This document shows, one piece after another, positions 11,141 to 22,649 of a stretch of 64,000 nt of DNA. The stretch is from Lepus europaeus. Lineage: Eukaryota; Chordata; Mammalia; Lagomorpha; Leporidae. The stretch spans positions 63,177,201 to 63,241,200 of the forward strand of contig NC_084827.1 of assembly GCF_033115175.1 (NCBI RefSeq), given 5' to 3'. The notes under the pieces were generated by a model. That model did no database searches. It worked only from the letters and a program-made list of their open reading frames with translations, and had not been told where the DNA came from. Both the position numbers and the translations under genes were made by a program. How positions within the stretch are numbered: the stretch's first letter is position 1; every line of letters begins with the position of its first letter.

Positions 11141-13983
11141 TCATACTCCTGAGGTGTGAAAGGGAAGCCGAGAACTCCCCAGCCAGTCTCACCTGTAGGA
11201 CCCATAGGTTTTGGTGAAGTCCTTTCTCCTCAAAGTTTCTAAAATTCCTAGACCTGCCAGAAAGTGACCTAGGACTGTATGAGCCAGATACCAGGCCAGT
11301 TTTTCCAAGAGGGCTTTGGCCACGTTGCCTCTATAAAGTCCACCAGAACTCCTGACATCTGGCTGGTGATAATTTAATTAAGCAAGCATCGTTCTCAAAT
11401 TTGACATTTCAGACAAGTCCTTGGTAGCATAACCACTGTTTCTTATAGATGTCCTGTTAACAGAGAGGACAGATTCTTGCTGAACTCAAATAATCATATC
11501 TCCATGAAGATAAGACTACTCAATAGGAATCAATAAATTCTGCAGGGATGAGGCAGGGAGAAAAATAGATACTTGACAAAGGTTTCATTTCAGTTTGCAA
11601 TAGCATAGTCTACTGAATGGCTGTGAGTTAAAAGTAACTTAGAAGAAAAAGAGGTTTCAGAAAATAGAACATGAAACTATCAACAGTTGCAAGTAAAAGC
11701 TGCACCAATCCCTCCGTAAGTCCTTTGGCTCTATGGTCTTTATCTGTGTGCTCCATGTCTGCAGCCTACCAAGGTCAAAGATATTTGGGGAAAAAAATGC
11801 ATCTCTCCTAAACATGTATGGACGTTTTCCTTGTCACTGCTCTCTAAATAATGCAGTATAATGATATACAGCATCTCTATTGCATTAGGCAGTAAAAGTG
11901 TAGAGGAGGATTACGTGGGTTGCCTGCACGTACTGTGCCATTTCTACAAGCGGCTTGAGCATCACTGGGTTTTGTCGTCCTCAGGGGGTCCTGGAACCCA
12001 TCCCTGCAGACACTGAGGGACATTTTAATCATTAATCCTTACTTTGCTCTATCTAGAATCCATAGTCTAGTAAACCCGTCTGCTTCTCAACTAAAGTTCT
12101 GGAAAGCCTGACCCAGTCTGCTACTGTGGTCTTGCCGTTGTTTATGCAATGTCATTAGAAGCCCAAAAGTACCTGGCATGGTCCTTTTCAGAGGACACTG
12201 AGACAGCCTTCTTTGTTGAAAACAAAGCGCTCGGGCCAGTAGTCAAAGCATTGGAACAAAGCATAACACTCTTTGTAAACTATTAGTAAATAGCATAAAC
12301 TGGCTGGGACTAACTTATTACTGTTAATTTTCACAAATGAAAGATCCGTTTTTGTTATTCTCATAGCAAGAGCAGTGCAACGGACAAGGAAGTTTGGTTG
12401 TTTCTGACTTAACATGGAAGTTTTGGACATCATCAATTATAAACATGATAACCCCATCTTTAAGAAGACAGCTAACATTAATTTAGAAAAAAATGGATGA
12501 GTAGAATCTTTGCAGAGAAAAATACCCTTCAGATATAACATGTAATAATCCTGGCAAAACTGTGCCATGAATATACCAAGCATATGGGTAGGATAGACTA
12601 AAATAATATAAAAACTCAATCAAAAGTGCCTGTAAGAGATTCAGGGAGTCTGGTACACTAGGCATTAAACATCTCTATATTAAACTCCTTACATTTTTAT
12701 TCATCATGAACTCCCAATTGAACACCTCTGGCCTGCAAGAAGCAAGATTCTGACTGAAGAAGTAAAGCTAAGTCAGATTAACAGTTGAAAAACAGAGTTA
12801 AGGACTGACAGTTCTACCCTACTGTTAAGGACTGACAGTTCTACCCTACTGTTGTTTGATACCAGTCAGAGCAGGACCAGGAGAAGCTTCCTACAGCCCG
12901 TTCCTGAACCGTTCACATGAAGCTTTCCCCATAGAGGCCCAGCCAGCGAAGGCTAAGCGTCTTCCGATTCCACAGCTCTGCTCCCTGTTGGCGTCACCAG
13001 CGGGAGCATGTCACGTAGAACCACGAGTGTCCAGCACTTGCCTTTTCCACAAGGTAGAAGAACAAATGTTCTATGATTTCCCCTGGAGCCCTCTGGGAAA
13101 ACTCAGTCAGTTTGAGGTGCAAGCGTTCTCATTTGATCTTGGAAAGACAAATTATCAGAAGTGGTCAGGAGGTTAGAAGACTAGTTAAGACAGGGTCATG
13201 AGATACCAAGAACAGTACTTGGTCCCTACTGAACCAAGGCAACATGAAATATTTTTAAATAAACACGATCATAAAGAAATGTGGCTCTTCCCTAAGTTAG
13301 AAACTTTCATTTTTTTGAATAACCAAGGACATGACAAAGTCAACATGAGGCACAGGAAATGATTCTGATAACACACAGAATTTCTGCTATCTAGGCAGAA
13401 TACACAGAGGGCAACTGATAACCTTTTACAATAACTTATTAAGAGCAGACCAATGACCCAAGAAAAATGTTTCTATTTTAACAGGGAAAATCAAATTCTT
13501 TCTTTTTTGCACTGGGATAATATTTCATGCTAAAACTCTTTTTTAAATTATTATTTAAAAGCCCATAAAATCTTAGAGAATTTTGAGCATGACAAATAAA
13601 ATTTCCTTTTGAGATATCTTCCACCACTTTCTTCTTACATCTCTTATGTACAACTTCTCAAAGTAAAAAAAAATAAAATAGTCACAAGCAGATCAAACTA
13701 TATGTAACCTCTCTGTAGCATATAGGATCAAAAAAGGATATATAACTAATTATGTTTAATAATCAATGATTCATTATCTTATTTTGAAATGACCTAGCTA
13801 TTCACCATCTATTAACTAACTCCAAGATTTTAAGTTTCCTGAAAGTCTTGGAATTATCTTTCCAATTTATTGTTAAGAGTTAATCAGAATAATGACTCAA
13901 GTTGATCAACCATAGATGTACATTTTTTCATAATCTTGAGCCTTTTAGAATGCTAGGTTGTTCAATCATAAAACCTATGCAAG
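11141..13983. other. 2.8-kb A/T-rich block without recognised repeats
   Basis: No C-repeat, L1 3' end or simple exon is seen. It contains a 27-bp direct tandem duplication at 12800-12853. It may be unique intron or an interspersed repeat I cannot name. Confidence 0.45.
12800..12853. repeat. 27-bp tandem duplication, two copies
   Basis: AAGGACTGACAGTTCTACCC plus seven bases, repeated exactly once in tandem. Confidence 0.95.
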
Positions 13984-14005
13984 TTTTTTTTTGACAGGCA
14001 GAGTG

Positions 14006-14047
<42 letters not shown>

Positions 14048-14320
14048 TCTTCCTTTGCCGTTGGTTCACCCTTCAATGGCCGCCGCGGCCGGTGCCCTGC
14101 AGCCAGCGCACTGCGCTGATCCAAAGGTGCTTCTCCTGGTCTCTCATGGAGTGCAGGGCCCAAGCACTTGGGCCATCCTCCACTGCACTCCCGGGCCACA
14201 GCAGAGAGCTGGCCTGGAAGAGGGGCAACTGGGACAGAATCCGGCGCCCCGACCAGGACCAGAACCTGGTGTGCTGGCGCCGCAGGCGGAGGATTAGCCT
14301 AGTGAGCCTCGGCGCCGGCC
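13984..14320 (-). mobile_element. C-repeat SINE, form B
   Basis: Contains a (GA)n run at 14011-14041. The right end is CTCGGCGCCGGCC. Confidence 0.93.
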
Positions 14321-14499
14321 TCTACACATATATTTAACACTTGTAAATCAGAGAACATGTAGCTGTATTTATTAAACCAAATATTAAACTGCACTTGACA
14401 AAAGTATATCTAAATTATATGAACTTGAATACATAACATGCTTATCTATAAGAATACCTCTTTTTCTCACATTGTAAGCATTTGAGAATCAATTTCTTT

Positions 14500-14834
14500 T
14501 TTTTTTTTTTTTTTGACAGGCAGAGTGGATAGTGAGAGAGAGAGAGACAGAGAGAAAGGTCTTCCTTTTTGCCGTTGGTTCACCCTCCAATGGCCGCTGC
14601 AGCTGGCGCATCGTGCTGATCCGAAGCCAGGAGCCAGGTGCTTCTCCTGGTCTCCCATGCGGGTGCAGGGCCCAAGCACTTGGGCCATCCTCCACTGCAC
14701 TCCCTGGCCACAGCAGAGAGCTGGCCTGGAAGAGAGGCAACCGGGATAGAATCCGGCACCCCGACCGGGACTAGAACCCGGTGTGCCGGCGCGGTAAGGC
14801 GGAGGATTAGCCTGTTGAGCCATGGTGCCAGCCA
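14500..14834 (-). mobile_element. C-repeat SINE, form B, with perfect TSD
   Basis: The 15-bp direct repeat AGAATCAATTTCTTT at 14485-14499 and 14835-14849 flanks it exactly. With its intact body this indicates a recent L1-mediated insertion. Confidence 0.95.
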
Positions 14835-14849
14835 AGAATCAATTTCTTT

Positions 14850-15465
14850 AACTTCCGTTAATCTTAGGAATATTCAGTTTATACAAGTGCCAACTTATGT
14901 CTAAGGCAATCAGAACAGAGCTCCTTTAAGAGGTTTTATGTCAGATTTGGTAATGCTGTCTGGAGTTAGAAAATTATCACACACATACAATGAGAGAGAA
15001 TGGCTTTTCTGAATTACAGACATAATAAACATACCGTCATACAGAGAGAAAGCTTAAGCCTCCACTTACAAAACTTCATTTATTGGTCAAGGATAAATAC
15101 AGAAATATGAAACTCACCAGCCTGAATAAGCACCTCCCATTGGGCATGAAATGCTTCATCAATGTGAGCTCAAGATAGACAAATAGAAAAGACCAGCAAA
15201 CCAGCTTCTCTGCCATCTTTCACTCAACAGAAACAAGATTGCTGTACACTGGTAATCCGATCACAGAGGCCAGGCGTGAAATCAGAAGCCAGCCCCAGAG
15301 CTCAACAGAAATGCAAATTGAATATTTACTGTGCAACCAAATGGACACAAGTCTAGAGCAGAGGGCCAGGAGTAGGCTACACCATTGGTTCCCCTAGGCA
15401 GGAACATAACTGCACTGGACAATTACTAACATGGTTTTATTCAGGCTATTGCACTAGGGAGAATA
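14850..15465. other. Intron sequence, nothing recognised
   Basis: A/T-rich, no repeat family or exon identified. Confidence 0.4.
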
Positions 15466-15815
15466 GGGGCCCGCACAGTGGTGCAGCAGGTTAAGCTGCC
15501 ATCTGCAGTGCCGGCATCCCCATATGGGCACCAGTTTGAGTCCTGGCTGCTCCACTTCCAATCCAGTTCCCTGCTACTGTGCCTGGGAGAGCAGTAGAGG
15601 ATGACTCAAGTGCTTGGGCCTCTGCAGCCATGTGGGAGACTTGGAAGAAGTTCCTGGCTCCTGGCTTCTGCCTGGCCCAGTCCTGGTCACTGTGGCCATT
15701 TGGGGTGTGAACCAGCAGATGGAAAATTCTCTCTCTCTCTCTTTCTCTCGCTCTCTCTCTCTGTCTCTCCCTCTCTTGCTGTAACCAAAAATAAATAAAT
15801 AAATAAATATTTGTT
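15466..15815 (+). mobile_element. C-repeat SINE, form A
   Basis: GGGGCCCGCACAGTGGTGC head, (CT)n at 15731-15762, (AAAT)n tail. Confidence 0.93.
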
Positions 15816-15867
15816 TTCTATTAATTAAAGTAAAATAAATAAATCTTTTTTAAAAAGAATATTCTCT

Positions 15868-16204
15868 CTATTTTTTAAAAGATTTATTTATTTATTTTGG
15901 AATTCAGAGTTACACAGAGAAAGAAGGAAAGACAGAGAGAGAGAGGTCTTCCATCTGCTGGTTCACTCCCCATTTGACCGCAACAACTGGAGCTGCACCG
16001 ATCTGAAGCCAAGAGCCAGGAGCTTCTTCTGGGTCTCCCACGCGAGTACAGGGGCCCAAGGACTTGGGCCATCTTCTACTGCCCTCGCAGGCCACAGCAG
16101 AGAGCTGGATTGGAAGTGAAACAGCCGGGACTTGAACCGGTGCCCATATGGGATGCTGGCACCGCAGGCAGCAGCTTTACCCACTACACCACAGCACCAG
16201 CCCC
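15868..16204 (-). mobile_element. C-repeat SINE, form A
   Basis: Flanked by AGAATATTC at 15856-15864 and 16208-16216, a 9-bp TSD remnant. Confidence 0.92.
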
Positions 16205-16239
16205 AAGAGAATATTCATGAGAGGACCCTAGAAAAGCAG

Positions 16240-16532
16240 GGAGGGGCAAGTGTTTGGCACAGTTATGAATGCCCACATCCCACATCAGAGTGCTGGGTTC
16301 CACTTCCGATCCTGGACTCTTGTTAATGTGCACCCTGGGAAGCCACAGGTGTTTGCTCAAGTACTTGAGTCCCTGCTTCTCACATGGGAGACTAGGATTG
16401 AATTCCTGGCTCCTGGCTTTTGCTGGTCCAGCCCTGGCTATTGAGGGCATTTGAGGAGTGAACCAGCCTATGGAAGAACTCTGTTTCTCTGTCTCTTGCC
16501 TTTTAAACAAATAAAAATGAAGAAAAGATTTA
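16240..16532 (+). mobile_element. Diverged C-repeat SINE
   Basis: The head is degraded (AAGTGTTTGGCACAGTTATGA). The middle and the AAACAAATAAAAATG tail are recognisable. Confidence 0.8.
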
Positions 16533-16892
16533 ATTAAGATTAAAAGGTGGCAGCACTGGGCTCAGATCAATTTCAGCATTGTTGGGACTGTTAGACGTGT
16601 GATTCTGCTTACCTGAGATGTTTGGTAGGATTCAGCAATGCAGCCAGCTGGGCCTGGAGGATTTTACTGTTGTTACTGGGAAGTTTTTGACTTGAGTTCA
16701 GTTGTTTTAATGTTATCATATATATAGGCGCGTTCGCCTTACAGACTATTAATAGTTTATATCTTTGCAAGGATTGACCCATACATCTAAGTTGTCAGGT
16801 GAACCTAAAGTATTCATTGTATTCTGTTATGCTTTTAAGTCTGTCCTTCTTAATAGTAATAGTGATTTGTGGGATTTTAAAAAAATCTTCCT

Positions 16893-16969
16893 CTAAAAAG
16901 TTTTACTTATTTTATTTGAAGGCCGGAAATAGAGAGAAGGAGAGAGAAAGAGAGAGAAAAGAGAGAGAG

Positions 16970-17015
<46 letters not shown>

Positions 17016-17137
17016 CTCCCATTCACTGGTTCCCTCCCCAAATGGCTGCAACAGCCAGGGCTGGGCCAGGATGAAGCCAGGAGCCAGGAGCTTCTTGTAA
17101 GCAGTAACTTTACACTCTATACTGCAGTGCCAGCCCC
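16893..17137 (-). mobile_element. C-repeat SINE, form A, internally deleted
   Basis: Tail and A/B-box ends are present, but the middle is missing: CCAGGAGCTTCTTG joins straight to GTAAGCAGTAACTTTACAC at about 17097. It carries a long (GA)n run. Confidence 0.88.
16973..17012. repeat. (GA)n microsatellite
   Basis: About twenty GA units within the SINE tail region, extended leftward by interrupted GAGAGAAA units. Confidence 0.95.
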
Positions 17138-17552
17138 CTCCATCCCCTTTTATTTTTCAGTAAGCAAAGCAAGATTTTATTGAACTAAGAAGCCTCCTGC
17201 CACAGCAGTGTGGGTGGAGGCAGGGTGGCCCCAGCGTTTTAAAAAATTTTAAGTCAATTGGCTAGAGGTTTATCAGTTTCAAAAAATCGCCTTTTGGTTT
17301 CAGTGATTCTTTTCTATCTGCTTTTAGTTTCATTGATTTATTCTTTCATAATTATTTAGTATTCTTCTAGTTTCTTCAGGGGTACGTGGAGACAATTGGC
17401 TTGAGACCTTTCTTTGGTGTTGGAACCATTTTAAAGCTATAAGTGTTCCTCTAAGCACTGCTCCAGCTGCATCTCACAGATTTTGATATGTTGCATTTTC
17501 ATTTTCATTGAATTAAGCATATTTTATGACTTCTCTTGCAATTTCTTCTTTT

Positions 17553-17875
17553 AAAAAAAGATTGATTCATTTATCTGAAAGGCAGAATTACAGAGAGAGG
17601 GGAAGAGACAGAGAGATCTTCCATCCTCTGGTTCACTCCCCAAGTGGCTGCAATGGCCAGAGCTGCAGCAGGCTAAAGCCAGGAGCCTAGAATTCCATCC
17701 TGGTCTCCCATGTTGGTGCAGGGGCCCAAGCATTTGTGCCATCTTCCACTGCTTTCCCAGGCCATAGCAGAGAGTTGGGTAAGAAGTGGAGCAGCTGAGA
17801 CTTGAACTGGCACCCATATGGGATGCCAGTGTCACATGGAGCAGCTTAACCTGCTACACCACAACTCAAGCCCCA
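17553..17875 (-). mobile_element. C-repeat SINE, form A, within L1
   Basis: A 14-bp TSD CAATTTCYTCTTTT lies at 17539-17552 and 17876-17889 with one mismatch. Removing the SINE restores a continuous L1 line. Confidence 0.93.
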
Positions 17876-18053
17876 CAATTTCCTCTTTTATCTGTGGGTT
17901 ATTTTAAAGTATGTTTATTTAGTTTCTAAATTTTGGAGATTTTTATCAGGACTTTTTATTGATTTCTAGTTTTGCTTAATCATGGTCAGAGAACATAGGT
18001 GATTCACTTAAAAATGTGTTCAGCTTTATTTTATACACATAATATGGCCGTTC

Positions 18054-18590
18054 TGTTGTGGGTAATGGGGACCCCCCAGCAGGTGTACTCCAAGCTTTTG
18101 TCTGCACACATGGCAGAATTCATGGAGGAAACATAAAGGTGTGCAGGAAAGCATGATTGGTTGAAGGGCTGGTACACACTGAGACTGTGGGCAACCTCGC
18201 TTCCCCAGGGAGGAAAGGCTGCTGCTCCCACCAAAGTTGGGCTCATCCTTTTATAGGGTAAAAGGTGGTGCCCTAATTGAATATTCAGATGGGGTGGAGT
18301 TTGGGTGGGGCTTGAGGACCATTGACTTCCATGGCCTCTTTTCTTGAGCAACCTTACAAGTGTCATGGCGTCTGGTACACTTGGAGCTGGAGCACACACA
18401 TGGTCATCTCCAGGAAGGTGTGCTGGCATATTGTGCATGATGAGAAGTGAGGCTCAGGTGTGTGATGGGGAATGGGTGTGCTGAGCCTGCAGCCATGTTG
18501 GATCTACACGAAGGGGACCAGGTTTGGGGGGTTGTGTGGGGATGCATGGAACTGTGGCACAGATACGACTGGCAGTCTCTTAGATCCTCT
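18054..18590 (-). mobile_element. Possible LTR of an endogenous retrovirus, antisense
   Basis: On the minus strand there is a TATA-box-like CCTATAAAAGGATG at about 18248-18261, a CCAAT-like element (AACCAATCATG) about 100 bp downstream of it, and a terminal-CA-like end near 18054. No internal viral genes accompany it. The right boundary is uncertain and the family is not identified. Confidence 0.35.
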
Positions 18591-20525
18591 TTGCTCACCA
18601 GCTACCTACTTGCCCACATCATTTCTAGGTTAACATTTTGTGCAAATTCTGTTTTAAAAGGTCTTTTCTATATAAGGAGAGCAAGTAGGAATTCATCAAG
18701 AAATGAGCTGAGCTGGGGAGAGCAGGGCTGCAGGGCGTTGGAGTCATCTGTTAAGACAACAAACCAAAGCAAAAGCAGCAGTCAGACTGCTCATCACGTA
18801 AGCAAGAGGAGGAAGCCCAGGCTTCCCCACTGCTCTGCTTCTGCCCACGGAACAAGCCAAGTTGAAGAGCAGGTGTATCAGCACAGATGGAATTGTCTCA
18901 CTGAACGGGGCTCTGAACAGAAGGCATCTGCAGTTTTATGGACCCAGGAGAGCCACAGGTTGGGAGCAGGGGCTGGGATGGATGTGGAGAAGCACTGGTG
19001 CTGAATCAGAGCAGGGCCAAGTGTCTTCCTGGATCTGTCTTGTGAAGTTTCAGCATTCACATCCAAGGGAGGCCTTCGCTGGAGGCCCGGATAAAGAGGC
19101 CTCTGAATGGCTGCAGCTGGGTATCACTCTGGTCAGGGGCCCGAAGCCTTGGCTGCAGCCCCATGCAGGGACAGCAGTGCTCTGGCCTTCGTGATCACCA
19201 TGGTCAGGCCTGAAAGATCACAGGCTGGGTTTTGGCCTGGAGCCAGACTCCTGAGTCTGTTGTCATCATTCAAAGCAAGATGTGATTGTGGCCTTGAGCA
19301 AAAACGTGAACAAATGGGGAGAGGGAAGGAGACAGAAATAAAAGATGCTGAGGAGGTGGTGTTGTCACAACTTGATCAGCAAGCAGATTGGGGTCATGGG
19401 TTGGGTTTCCTGGAAACAGGCTCAGAACTTGGAAAGCAGCATCTTTGGAGATCAACACCCACAAGGTGGGGGAAGGGGAGGGAGCAGTAGAAGGGAGGGG
19501 AGAAGCCCAGCCATGATGTGGACCCAGCAGTGACCTTGACCGACTTCCCAGGGCACTGAGCAGCCAGAGTGGTCCTCCTGAGTTGTCTCAGCTGGGGTGA
19601 GAGGAGACAGCCTTATCTTTCCACATCAATGTTCCATCCGGGGGAGGGACCAGGGCAAGGGCATGAAGGGGCTGTCCCGAAGGCTTTCTGTCATCAGCCA
19701 ACAGCATCCCGGCTACAAGGCCTCCTGGAAGCGCTCACAAAGAGCAAAAGAGAGGCATCTGTAACTCCAGGGGTCTGACTTGGTGCCTGCATGATGAAGA
19801 TGTGCCTGCCAAGGTGGGAGCCTAGATGCACAGGGCTAGGGGAGCACAGTGCTGAGGTCTGGACTGTGCTGACAGCTTGGGACTCAATCCACAGTCGGGG
19901 TTGGGGCCTCCTCTTCCAAGTGTACAAGGAACTAACTGTGCTTGTCATGTTATAAGTTTCTGTATCTCCTGATGCTTTGACATCTTGGGACCTGGAAGAG
20001 CCTGCATGTCCCAGGGCTAATTAGTTTGTTCTTAGAGACAGCAAACACTCCCCTGAGAGGCCGCTCTTCAGATGCAGGCATACCCCCTTCCTCGGCAGGG
20101 CTCTCATCACGCTGAGGCCAGGTACCAGACAACCAGGGACAGCCTCTAGCACTGATGCGATTCCGCGAGCACTCTTGGCATCTGCTCACCCCATGTGGCC
20201 CGGCCTCTTCCACAGAAACCAGAGTCAAGGCTCCTGCCCGTGCCTCCCCCACTCCCTGGTGCTGCCTTGTGTGGCCCTGGGTGGCAGTTGTACCTCCCAT
20301 TCCTGGGAATCTGTGAGCTTTAGCTTCTTCCTTCATGACAGTCGTTTCCATGTCTCTGTGTCTTATTGTACCGATGAAAGCAAATCCCAGGTGCATTTAA
20401 AAACACTCATTACCCTGGAGGAATTGCTCAGGGGATCTCGGACTCTAGACGTCTCTCTCTCTCTCTCTCTCCATCAGGAAAGAAGGTCCTTGCTGAGCAG
20501 GTGCAAATGAGGGGAAGGAAGGGCA
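18591..20525. other. Unique-looking intron sequence
   Basis: No C-repeat in about 1.9 kb. Open frames up to about 185 codons occur on both strands but lack splice context or domain similarity. Confidence 0.45.
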
Positions 20526-20534
20526 AATGCCTTT

Positions 20535-20645
20535 TCATTGTGGAGAGTTCTGTTTCATTCTCACTGCGGTTCTACTGTATAGCTCAGAGGAAGGGGAGCT
20601 CACCGAGACTGAGTAACTGCCCCATGGTGGCCCCATCACACAGCG
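20535..20645 (+). mobile_element. MIR remnant
   Basis: GCTCAGAGGAAGGGGAGCTC, then ACTGAGTAACTGCCCCATGG, resembles the MIR core; strongly diverged. Confidence 0.5.
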
Positions 20646-20667
20646 CGTTAATAGAGCAGTTAAGGAC

Positions 20668-21009
20668 CAGCATTTGTGGTTGCACTGGGTTAAGGCACCA
20701 CCTACAATGCTGACATCCCATATGAACGGTAGCTAATGTCTTATCTGCTCCACTTCTCTGCTGATGCACCTGGGAAAGCAGCAGAAGGTGGCCCAAATGC
20801 TTGGGTCCCTGCCATCCACACAGGAGACCCTGCTGCAGTTCCTGGTGCCTGGCTTTGGCCTGGCCCAGCCCTGACCATTATTACTGCTGTTTGGGGATTG
20901 AATGAATGTGTGGAAAATCAGTCACTCTCCCTTACCTTCTCTCTCTCTCTCTCTCTCTGTAACTCTGCCTTTCAAATAAATCAACAGATATATTTAAAAA
21001 AAAAAAAAA
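20668..21009 (+). mobile_element. C-repeat SINE, form A
   Basis: Diverged head (GGACCAGCATTTGTGGTTGC), (CT)n at 20937-20958, tail ending in A13. Confidence 0.9.
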
Positions 21010-21224
21010 GGCAGAGTAGCTTAGATTTGGCCTCAGGTCTGTCTGCCTTCCACATTTGTTCCATTACATCTGCCTCTGATCTGAGGTTCCAGGAACAAAT
21101 GATAAGATGGTGCAGAGAGAGGTTGTCCAAGGCAATGAGTGTGAAGGTGAAACTGGAGTCGCATTCTGGCGCATCCCAGCAGGTATGGCCGAGCAGCACA
21201 TTAGTCTTAAGGGATGCTGCTGGC

Positions 21225-21394
21225 TTAGTCTGTTTTCTGTTGCCAATAACAACATACCACAGACCAGGTGACTTTTAAAGAAGGTCAAGGTCAAGGTCAA
21301 GGCCCTGCATTGGGTGATGTCTTCTTGCTGGCAGGATCCCCACACAGCACAGGGCATCCTTTGGTGAGAGTTGGTAAGCGTATGCAGGGATCTG

Positions 21395-21433
<39 letters not shown>

Positions 21434-21580
21434 TCCTGTAAAGCCACCAGTGTTCACCCTCACAGCCTTATCTATTCCTACAGTCAGGTTAGGTTCCTGC
21501 CCTCTCAGCTCCTCACACTGGGGATGAAATTTCAACACCTGGAGCCTCGAGGGACCCTCAGACCACTTGCAAACATACAG
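21225..21580. mobile_element. Old interspersed repeat, family not assigned
   Basis: TTAGTCTGTTTTCTGTTGCC, then ATACCACAGACCAGGTGACT, and later ACTGGGGATGAAATTTCAAC, follow a common ancient mammalian repeat. A (CT)n run lies at 21398-21431. Confidence 0.5.
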
Positions 21581-22214
21581 AGGCACTCCAGAAATTTCTT
21601 GGGAAAACAGCATCAGAAGCTAAATTTCTTTATTTGGCCCAAGCTATTTTTTCAAGTGTGCATAGTTTTTTCATAATACGCTTTTTCCATGACCTTTTTG
21701 AAAACCTGATGAGTTTGGAGAATGCAGGTTAACTGTCTCGGTTATGTTTGCCTGCATTCAGGAGTCCTCAAAAGTCATTTGGCCTCAGAATCTGTGTGTG
21801 TGTTCATCTGATGAACTGGTGGTTCTGAGAAAAGCACGTGGGAAGACTGAGCTAGCACCGTAGTTTCCTGCCTGCACCTGCACCAGGCTGCTGCAAGCCC
21901 CTGCCTGGGCTCTGAGCTGGGGGAAGGGCCTGGGCTGGCTGGCAGGTAGGAGGGCTTAAAGGACCCTTCTGAGTTACAGTTGCTGACGTCAGCCAGTGCT
22001 GGTGCCGGCCAATGAGCGCCGTGAAGACAGATGCGGAACACCGTATTCCAGAAAGCTCCAAAACTTAGACAACCCCCCCCAGGAATCCAAAAGCCCTACC
22101 TGAAAACCTGAAGAAAGAAAAGACGGGGACCGATCATCATTCATCCACCCATCCTGGACTTTTTGGGCTGCTGTGATCCCATACAACACTTGCTTTATGA
22201 AAAACAAAAGGGGA

Positions 22215-22521
22215 ATGTTAGTAAAATGGTGCTGTCTTATCCGTGGTGCCATTTATGCCCAGACACCACCTTAGGCTCTGGCCCCTGAGACCACCTTGCA
22301 CAGTGAGCTTCGGTCCTGAGCCCCATGGCCCAACCACAGGTGTCAGCTCCACCCCCACCCTAATGGGATTCACCCTGCCCCCTGTGAAGGTATAATAGGA
22401 CCTGTTTCTCCCACATGGGCTCTCCCTCCTGATTGCTCTCTCTCTTACTCTATCACCCTCTTCCCTAGGCCCATTGGGCTTCCCCCACCCAACAATAAAC
22501 ATTTCCCTTTAAAAAAAAAAA
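22215..22521 (+). mobile_element. LTR-like or retrotransposed sequence ending in poly-A
   Basis: Begins TGTTAGTAAAATGG. It has a TATAATA element at about 22390 and AATAAA at about 22494, then CATTTCCCTTT and an A11 run. The promoter-like element, signal and short end resemble an LTR. The A-run suggests it was copied from a polyadenylated transcript. No coding content; family not recognised. Confidence 0.4.
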
Positions 22522-22649
22522 GAAGACAAGATGGGATCCTTAGACTGGAGACAAGAGATGTAAAAGAAGAGGCCTAGGCAAGAGCAGAGGTGTGCTAGGG
22601 GAAAAAACCAAAATACAGTCTGGCTTACTGAGCCCGAGAATCAGGCAAT

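Larger units (their letters stand above)
16590..18022 (-). mobile_element. Old L1 fragment (ORF2 region), antisense, broken by two SINEs
   Basis: The complement contains typical L1 ORF2 text (GGTAGGATTCAGCAATGCAG, TGGCTAGAGGTTTATCAGTT, TTAATCATGGTCAGAGAACA). Interrupted at 16893-17137 and 17553-17875. Confidence 0.78.

Noticed and set aside
15466..15560. tRNA genes suggested by A/B-box-like motifs
   Set aside because: These are the tRNA-derived heads of C-repeat SINEs and lack a complete cloverleaf.
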